From Chlorella sorokiniana (lineage: Eukaryota; Chlorophyta; Trebouxiophyceae; Chlorellales; Chlorellaceae): a DNA stretch of 64,000 nt. The stretch spans positions 1-64,000 of the forward strand of contig CP084617.1 in NCBI GenBank assembly GCA_025917655.1. The letters are read 5' to 3'. This document shows positions 57,001-64,000 of the stretch, one piece after another (positions within the stretch are counted from its first letter, which is position 1; every line of letters starts with the position of its first letter). A program made the translations under genes and the position numbers. The notes below the pieces were generated by a model. The model searched no databases. It was not told where the DNA came from and worked only from the letters and a program-made list of their open reading frames with translations.

Positions 57001-59416
57001 AGAACATAAAAAAAACACAGCGTCGCTGGTACGGCAGCGCCTCACCCGGGCAGGGTCCATCCAGAGCTTTGTGCCGGCCGCTGCCATGGACCGCACATCG
57101 CCCAGCAGAGCGCCATACTCCTTTACCTCCACCCCCGCCTCCGCCAGGTGGGCGGCGGCGCTGCACAGGGCGGGGCAGGCGTGAGTCAAGAATCAGACCA
57201 CGGGGGAGCGTGAGTGCGCGAAGCGGCAGCGAAAAGGGGGCACACGGCGGAACGCTGCTGGGCCTGCTCTCCTCTGCCGGCCCAAGCAGGTGGGCAGGCA
57301 GCGCCCGCAGCAGCACCCAGAGCAGCACCAACGTTAACTCTGAAACGCGCCGATCCGCTTGCATGCAGAACAAGATCTGAAAACTGGCGGTCTGTTGCCG
57401 CGCACTCACTCGGGCGTGACCTTGCTGGGGTCCACATACAGCGCCGCCGCGTCGGGCGTGATCACCGCGTAGGAGAGGAAGACGGGGTTGTGGGGCACGT
57501 CGCCGCCGCGCAGGTTGAGCAGCCAGGCCACCTCGTCTGCGGAGAGGGGCGGCGGGTGCACAGGCCGGGTTCAACCGTTGATAAAAGGTGTGCAAGGGCA
57601 GTGAGTGCGTCGCTCGGGCGCAGCAGCAACAGCAGAAAAGCGGCGGCAGACCACAGGCCAGCGGGCGCCGGAAGCGGCTGCGAATCGCGACGGGCGGAAG
57701 GGGGGCAGCTGCGGCGAGCCAGCAGGTGCAAACAGAGCCAAGGAGCATGGAGGCAGCAGCGGCCGCAGCTGGTCGGTGGTCTTGTCTACGGCGGCAGCTA
57801 CGTGCAGCTGTGCGGCAGGGCGTGAAAAATGCAGCGCGCCCCATGACCTCAGCGCACCCAGCATGGTGACCAGCAGGGCGCCGGCGCCCTCAGACGCCAG
57901 CTCCCGCCGCAGCGCCGCCAGCTTGTCTGCCACGCTCTGCCCCGCCCACTCCATGGCGTGGACCCTCAGGGGGCCTGCAGGAATGGGGCGCCGCGGGGGA
58001 GAGGGGGGACAGGTGGGGCGGGCGGCATGATGCAAAGGGCAGGCTCCACGATCGGTGAGCAGTTGTGTCCCGCACAAGCCCAACGTTGCCGTGGGCAGGC
58101 AGGCAGGTGCTGCCACAGATACCACCCAACAAAACCGGCACGCGCGCAGCTCCGCATGCATCACGTCGGCGTACCCACCGCTGCGTCCTACCTGCGGCGG
58201 CGCGGGGCGGTCGGCCCACACGGCGTCGACAGGGTTGGCCTCCAGCGGCACCAGCTTCTTGCCAGCCGCCGCCAGCTTCCTGCGCAGCTTCTCCGCAGCT
58301 TCGATGGTGTGCACCGCGGGGTCGATGCCCACCCGGGCGCCAGCTGGCAGGTGCGCCGCCAGCCACTCGTGCACCTGAGACAAACACACGGGAAGAACGC
58401 CAGGGCCGAGTGGGGCAGAGGCAGTTGTGCCCAAGCGATGGGGCAGCTGATGGCCCCTCCTGCTGTGAGCTGGCGAGCCCAGCTGCCCGCTGGCCCCTGC
58501 GGCAGCCTTAAGCAGCGGGGCGTGCCAGCCACGGCCGCCACCCGCACCTCAGGGCAGCCGGGAGAGCCGTGGCGCATAAGGGTCCAGCCCTGGCCCAGCT
58601 GCGCCTCCGCCTGAAGGTAGTAGCGTCCGTCCGTCCACAGCGCCGCCGCGTCGGCGCACACCACGGCTGTGCCAGCGGAGCCGTCGAAGCCGGAGATGAA
58701 CTCGCGGCGGGCGTCGCATGCGGGAGGGTACTCGCTCTGTTGCCAGGTGTGTTTTTTGGGGGGGAGGGTTCAGGCCAGTGTGCAACAGGTCAGTCCACCT
58801 GAGTGCAGCAACAAGGGGAAATTGGCAGTGCGCTGGTACTCCCATGCACTCTAAAAGGATGCATGGGGAAAGGAGGCTGCTGCGGCCAGGCCATGGCATG
58901 CCCAGCTGCCCTGGTGCCAGGACCCGCCCACCCTCGCCGCGCTCCTCCTTTCCCTGCCAGCCACTGGCGGTACATTGCCAGTACTGCATGCACGCCGGTG
59001 CGCTGCGGCTCACCATGTGGGGGTCCTCAGAGGGAACGATGAAGGCCTGCACGCCGCGGCCGCCGTCTGCCGCCGCCAGCGCCTCCCGCAGGGAAGCCAG
59101 CTTGTCGGCGGCGGGCGCCGCGGCGGGGGCCGCCTGCTGCGCGGGCGCTGAGGAGGCCATTGCTGCCACCTGCACTCCCAGCCTGCTGGTTGTCGAAGCT
59201 GGTGCAGCAGCAGCCTTCGAGACCTGCAGGGGCGGTTGTAAAGGTTTGGTGCGTCTGGCAGCGCGGGCGGCTGACAGCGCCACGGCAGGCTGCACCTCCC
59301 GACCGGCTTGCCTTGCGAGTTGCAGCCCGCGAGAGCGCCTGTGGGGCCCTGGAGAGGGAGGCCAGGCGGCGCTGGACGAGGCAAGCGCTGCGGAGGGAGC
59401 AGGAGGCAAAGAGCAT
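54075..59416 (-). CDS. APP1: Xaa-Pro aminopeptidase (aminopeptidase P)
   Basis: Cleaves the N-terminal residue before proline; a metallo-enzyme of the M24 pita-bread fold. The conserved protein starts at or before [16 protein letters not shown] (ATG 59160); an upstream ATG at 59416 ([20 protein letters not shown]) would add a targeting peptide. Order of landmarks: [120 protein letters not shown]. After a 40-residue insertion comes the catalytic part: [20 protein letters not shown] (two metal Asp, about 55440), [19 protein letters not shown] (His, about 54920), [11 protein letters not shown] (Glu), [20 protein letters not shown] (Glu, about 54570) and [14 protein letters not shown], ending LRQATSPL. 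All metal ligands are present. Runs at 54959-54963 and 54990-54991 are each one base short for the frame. Confidence 0.93.
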
Positions 59417-59863
59417 CGCAGGACAACCCGATCAGCGCAGCGATGGCCGGCCGATGGGTGCAATTGGGCGATCTGGGCAGGCTGGGAAAGTCGAGCCGAG
59501 AAGAGAGGAGACTGCTGTGCTGTGCTGCGTGCCGCTGCACGACACTTGACGCGAATGGGCCTGCATTGCGCCTTGGTGCAGCACTCATTGTACCATCGTC
59601 CTTTGTTTGCAGTCGTTCACAGGTTTCCGGCCCTCAACACCAAACAGCCGCCAGGGGTTGTCGACGTTTCTGACTGCGAGGCTACCGCAACCCTTCCATC
59701 TTATTCACGCATCTCGGAGATCGGAATCGACAGGGCAGAGAGCGCCAGGGCGTGCAAGGGCTATGCAGCTCCGGTGGCAGCCAGCCCGTGCAGCCGCCTG
59801 CCCTTCTGAGCGGACATTCACGAAGCTCCAGAAACGCTCCCGAGCGCGCCCCGCCCGTCCAGC
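59417..59863. other. Divergent promoter region
   Basis: About 450 bases between aminopeptidase P (-) and the coiled-coil gene (+). No element is recognised. Confidence 0.45.
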
Positions 59864-60515
59864 CATGGCAGCCTCCAACAACGGCGCGTCGGCGGCACCG
59901 CCGCAGGGCCCCGCCCCGCTGCCGCCGAGCAGGCGGCGCAGGGCGTCGCCGCAGGCGGCGCTGCAGGCAGCGGCGCCGTTGCAGGCGCGGCAGCGCAGCT
60001 GGCAGAGCTGCAGCAGCTGGGCAGGGCTGAGGCTGAGGTGGAGCAGGTACGCACCGAGCTCTCGGAGCTGCGCTCGCTGCTGATCGCCCAGGCCCGCTTG
60101 GTGCAGAGCCAGCAGCAGCACATCCAGCAGCTGCAGGCGGCGGTGGGGCAGGCCGTGACGGAGCGCGCCACAGCGGCGGGCTCAGCCGCCGCCGCCGCCG
60201 CCCGCGACGCGGTGCGCTCCGCGGCTGCCGAGGCCGCGGGCGCGGCGGCAGAGGCCGCTGCTGCGGTGGAGACCACCCTCGCTGCACCCGCAAGCCCCAC
60301 CCCACCCCCGAGACCGCGGACGCAGCGCCCGCGCCGCCCTCTGCGACACCCTCGGCCGAGGAGCGGCTGCGGGGGCGCGTCCCGGGCGTTCCGCGCTGCT
60401 GGACAGCATGCTGGCGGAGGAGGAGCGGGCGCGGCGCGCGATGCAGGACGCGCAGCTGCACGACCGCCGCCTGACGGGGCTGTTTGACGCACGCTACCAC
60501 TCCACAGCCTGGTGA
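59864..60515 (+). CDS. Coiled-coil protein, or N-terminus of the next gene
   Basis: The ATG at 59864 opens MAASNNGASAAPPQGPAP. One missing C at 59914-59917 then allows AAAEQAAQGVAAGGAAGSGA and a long helix: AQLAELQQLGRAEAEVEQVR, TELSELRSLLIAQARLVQSQ, QQHIQQLQAAVGQAVTERAT, AARDAVRSAAAEAAGAAAEA. Its heptad pattern predicts a coiled coil. A Pro/Ala linker (ETADAAPAPPSATPSAEERL) leads to SALLDSMLAEEERARRAMQD and LTGLFDARYHSTAW, with TGA at 60513-60515. The sequence at this stop, GCCTG before GTGAGG, is also a good splice donor, and joining it to the acceptor at about 60685 continues in frame into the phosphoglycerate mutase protein. I therefore cannot tell whether this is a separate gene. I recognise no family. 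Confidence 0.55.
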
Positions 60516-60705
60516 GGCAGCCTCTGTTCCTCGGGGATAGAATTGTTGCAAACGCAGCGTGAGGAACGCCACGAGAGGAAGGGAGCGGAGGCGGCTTGCG
60601 GCACCGGATGCCGGGCGGCCCGGCAGCAGGGGCCCGCTCTGCGCCAACCGACGCTCTGCCGCGCCCTGCCGCTCTTGCTATCGCAGGGGCGCCACCCCGC
60701 GGGAC

Positions 60706-62152
60706 ATGCGGGTGCTGCCCAAGCGCATCTTCTTGGTGCGACACGCCGAGAGCGAGGGCAACGTGGACAACAGTGAGCGGGCTGCTACGGGAGGGGCCTG
60801 TGTTTGCTTGCAGCTTAATATTTTCACAGCTTCTTCTTCTGCGATGAATTCTGCGATGCTGCGGTGCACAGCCTGGCTGCTGTTGCTGGGCCGGGTGCCG
60901 TCTACACCCGCTGGGCTGATGCCTGCCCGCGCCGCCGCTTGACGCCGGCCCCACCCCCAAACCCTGGCCCTGCGCTCACTGCCACCTCGTTAACTTGCTG
61001 CTCCGCAGTTGCCTACACATACATGCCCGACGCTCGCGTGCCGCTAACCGCACGCGGCTGGCAGCAGGCCATCTGCGCGGGCGACAGCCTGCGCCGCGAG
61101 ATGGATGCGCTGGAAGGGGGCCGCCCCTACAAGCTCTTCTTCTACACCTCCCCCTACCTGCGCAGCCGCCAGGTGGGCTTTTTATTTTATTTTTATTATT
61201 ATTATTTTTGTTTTAGCTCTGCGTGGGTTGCATGGTGTGCAGCGACACCCGTTGAGGCGGTGGCTGTTGTTGCCTCCGACCACCTCCCCCATTCTTTCTT
61301 CCCGCAGACATACGAGGGCCTGGTGCAGGCGTTTGACCCGCAGCAGCTCAAGGGGGTGCAGGAGGAGGTGCAACTGCGGGAACAGGTCAGTCGTAAGCTG
61401 CAGGATGCAGGGAGCGAGTTGGGGGTGGGGGTGTGTGTTCTATGGTAGCACGTGCGTGGCGACTTCAGGGTGCTGTCCCAATTCCCTTCCTAACGTTGTT
61501 TCCCTTCTGTTCGTGACTCAGGATTTTGGCAACTGGCAGGCAAGTGCCGCCCTGGATTTCATTGTTGCTGCCTGGCCCGTGTCGGCGCTGGCTACGGTTG
61601 CCGCTGCAGCTCACGCCGCTGCTGATTGCGGCTGGTCACCGTGTGCCAGCACCCAGCAGCCAGCCTTTTCGGCTGTGCTCTTGTTGGCCAGCAGCTGCCC
61701 GCCGCCTGGGCTCTGCCGCCCAACTGCCGCCGCGCTACCGCCGCTCCCCGTCCCCTCACCACAACCACCACCCGCCCTCCTCCGACCCCTCGCTCGCATC
61801 GCCCTGCCCCTCGGTCCCCCTGCTGCAGGATGCTGAGGGAAAGAAGCGGGAGAAGGCGGAGCGGCTGCGCTTCGGACGCTTCTTCTACCGCTTCCCAAAC
61901 GGCGAGAGCGGCGCCGACGTGTACGACAGGTGGGGGTGCATGCCCGGCCGCCAGCCTGCCGCCGCTCGCCAGCGCCTCCTGTGCAGCGTCACAGCCTGCT
62001 CTTTGCCTTCAATCTCCCGCTCACTGCCCGAGTCCCGCTTCTGCCTGTGCCCCGCTGCCTTCGCCACGCTTGCCGTGGTGCAGCTGCCGTTGCACAGCTT
62101 CTGCTACATTGCACATTCCACCCGACCCATGCGGGCCCCACACCCACCCACT

Positions 62153-62210
<58 letters not shown>

Positions 62211-62450
62211 GCCCCCCCTGCCCCCACCCACCCCCACCACCACATCCCCAGGATGACCATCTTTGAGGACCACCTGGTGCGGGACATCAACGCGGGCGCT
62301 TTGCCGACAACGCCTCCCTGGTGCTGGTCACCCACGGCCTCGCACTGCGCATCTTCCTCATGCGGTGCGCGCGCCTGGCCCTGCTTGCTTGTGTGGGTGG
62401 GGGTGGGGGAGGGAGGGTTTTGGGGGTGGGGGTGGGGGTGGGGGAGGGAG

Positions 62451-62487
<37 letters not shown>

Positions 62488-63167
62488 TGGGGGGGGCGCG
62501 CGTTGTTCCTAGGTTGTCCCCTCGAGCAGAACTAGGGAGGGAGGGCACACTTGCGCCGCCGTCCAGGGGCAGGCAGCCCGCCGCGTGCCCAGGCCCCGCT
62601 CCCTCTAGCTCACCGCCGATTCTGTGTCCCCCGCAGCTGGTTCCACTGGACCGTGGACCAGTTCATGTGCGTGTTCAACCCCCAACGCCCAGCCACTGGT
62701 GCTGGAGCGGGTTCCCAGCGACACCGAGGCGCGCCAGGGGGCCCGCCGCCTGGATACACACCAAGGTGCGGGGGCGGGGCGGCGGCTGGCCAGGGCCAAA
62801 ACCTGCGGCCGGGTGCGCTGAGTGTGGGCGGTTGCTTCTGGATGGCCAGCGACGGTGCTGGGCGCCTGACGGCCGCAAGGAGGCTGAATGTGTTTGCTGC
62901 TGCCGCTCGGGCGTTTGCGAAATCCGCAAGGCTGCCCATGGCGGCGCGATCGCTACCCGCGGCCCTCCTTCCACTCCACCCTGCCGCCCCCACCGTCCCT
63001 GCCTTTAACCCGCCGCTGCTGTACCGTTCGCACTGCAGGCGCTGTACCGCCTGAGCGACACCTCCCGCGAGGTCATCAAGGGGTGCACCGAGGAGATGTG
63101 CCAGACCAGCTGGATGCCGCGCCAGATCAGCCCGCTGGACCCGGCAGATTCCATGCTGCTGCCCTGA
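60706..63167 (+). CDS. Phosphoglycerate-mutase-family (histidine phosphatase) protein
   Basis: Plant relatives of this protein begin at a Met followed by x-VLPKRI, which favours the ATG at 60706 (MRVLPKRIFLVRHAESEGNV). The RHA(E) box holds the phospho-accepting His. Later exons give AYTYMPDARVPLTARGWQQA, YKLFFYTSPYLRSRQ, TYEGLVQAFDPQQLKGVQEE, LREQDFGNWQ, DAEGKKREKAERLRFGRFFY, RFPNGESGADVYDR, MTIFEDHLVRDINAG, FADNASLVLVTHGLALRIFL with the second catalytic His, WFHWTVDQFMCVFNP, and ALYRLSDTSREVIKGCTEEM, ending DPADSMLLP. Plants have several such proteins of unproven substrate; a true glycolytic mutase role should not be assumed. Short runs at 62297, 62679-62683 and 62737-62741 break the frame. 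Introns hold a T-rich stretch (61180-61215) and two dinucleotide arrays. Confidence 0.88.
62159..62209. repeat. (CA)n microsatellite
   Basis: About 25 CA units in an intron just before the exon starting MTIFEDHL. Confidence 0.95.
62453..62484. repeat. (GT)n microsatellite
   Basis: About 15 GT units after a G-rich GGGTGGGG tract in the next intron. Together with the upstream CA array, the two could pair within one pre-mRNA. Confidence 0.9.
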
Positions 63168-64000
63168 GCGGGGAGGGCGGCGGGCACAAGCCTCTCCGGC
63201 TGGGCCACCCATGCTCCCCCCCACCCCCATGCTGCTGCCCAGAGGAGCTCCGAGCACCCTGCCTCCCGCTCCCGCTCCTGCTCCGGGGCTCCCGCTCCTG
63301 CTCCGTATGCTGCCTCCTTGGCGCCGTCCCAAGGCCGCACCCACGCCGCCGTGCGGCTGCCCCCGCCTGCCGTGTATGGCTGCCGGGGGCAGAGACAGCA
63401 GCGCACCTGCGCCGACACACATATACTAGCGATGACCCTTCTTTAGTCTGCCATGTCCAGGGTGCTCTTGCCGCTTACAGCGCCGATTCTGTGCTGCTGC
63501 CACTGACTGTTTTCCTTTGGCCTTCTGTACACCAACTGCCATTCTCATGCATGTGACCCCTCCCTCCCCCACATTCTGCCTTCATGCTGCTGCCAGCGGC
63601 AGCGTTTGCGCGTTTCCCTCTTTCCTCTTTCACTGTATTTCGTTCCCACCATCCTACTTTTGAACAGCTGCAGTCCATTGATTGTATTGCAGCACTTTCA
63701 TTGCCGCACCTCTTGTTGTTGTTGTCGCTGCATTACATGACCTGAGGCATGCAAGCGTGCGCATGCAGAGCATGCAGAGCATGGCAGGCTGGTCGCTAGG
63801 CAGGAATCCTGAGGGAAGCAAAGGTTGCACATGCCAACAACGCAATTGGAACATCAACCTGCGGCGGCATGCCGCAGATGCAAGCGGGGCCTTCACGGAT
63901 GACAGTAACAGGGGTCGGCACTACAGAGGGGGCTTCTGCTGTGCAGGGAACGCTGTGCGGCAGCAGCGGCTATCGCTTCAGCCCTGTTGAGGTTGGAGCG
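63168..64000. other. 3' region, no gene seen
   Basis: 833 bases after the mutase-family stop. The first part is C-rich with repeated CTCCCGCTCCTGCTC units (about 63265-63305) and is probably 3' UTR. The rest is less GC-rich, with short frames that match nothing. No + strand TGTAA is visible before the window ends. Confidence 0.5.

Noticed and set aside
62159-62484. CA and GT arrays as a mobile element end or satellite
   Set aside because: They are simple intronic microsatellites with no target-site duplication or associated open frame.
1-64000. Transposons, CRISPR, tRNA or rRNA genes
   Set aside because: No transposase, reverse transcriptase, long terminal or inverted repeats, regularly spaced repeats or RNA gene folds were recognised on either strand. 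A proper tRNA and repeat scan could not be run.

Overview
The window is the left end of a nuclear chromosome from a GC-rich green alga, most likely a Trebouxiophyte of the Chlorella type. It opens with plant-type telomere repeats (CCCTAAA on the + strand). The genes are intron-rich with GT-AG introns in GC-rich DNA, polyadenylation signals look like TGTAA, and the proteins are plant or green-algal in character: a plastid-like class II glutamine synthetase, an RR-type tandem CCCH zinc finger protein, and an RST1/focadhesin homologue. I see no transposon, retroelement, rRNA, tRNA or CRISPR array.

Layout: telomere and degenerate telomere (1-330); short unique subtelomere (331-1279); RST1/FOCAD-like gene (+, 1280-7827); NUP85 nucleoporin (-, 7927-11128); BCL7-like protein (-, 11359-12639); a type I membrane GT61 glycosyltransferase with a Cys-rich repeat stalk (+, 13045-17817); zinc finger protein (-, 18082-19174); glutamine synthetase (+, 19563-22901); COX5B (-, 24044-about 24982); a Myb/SANT protein with an HNH-like core and a SUMO-interaction-like motif (+, 25521-28728); GAF-like membrane protein (+, 29222-31745); NRAMP metal transporter (-, 32130-36449); F-box/WD40 protein (+, 37213-39791); D-aminoacyl-tRNA deacylase (+, 40043-41368); tandem CCCH protein (-, 42740-46203); UPF0060/YnfA membrane protein (+, 47189-48043); secreted alpha/beta hydrolase (-, 48508-51160); fasciclin protein with a probable GPI tail (-, 51623-53575); aminopeptidase P (-, 54075-about 59416); a coiled-coil protein and a phosphoglycerate-mutase-family protein, which may be one gene (+, 59864-63167).

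The genes are ordinary housekeeping and membrane functions and do not form one pathway. They alternate as divergent pairs sharing 0.4-1 kb promoters and convergent pairs with short or overlapping 3' ends.

One technical point affects every gene model. Conserved reading frames repeatedly break at short G or C runs that are one or two bases too short. These breaks look like base-calling undercalls and not real frameshifts, so I read through them when describing products. Exon borders were placed by eye from splice signals and family conservation; gene ends given here are start codon to stop codon, introns included.
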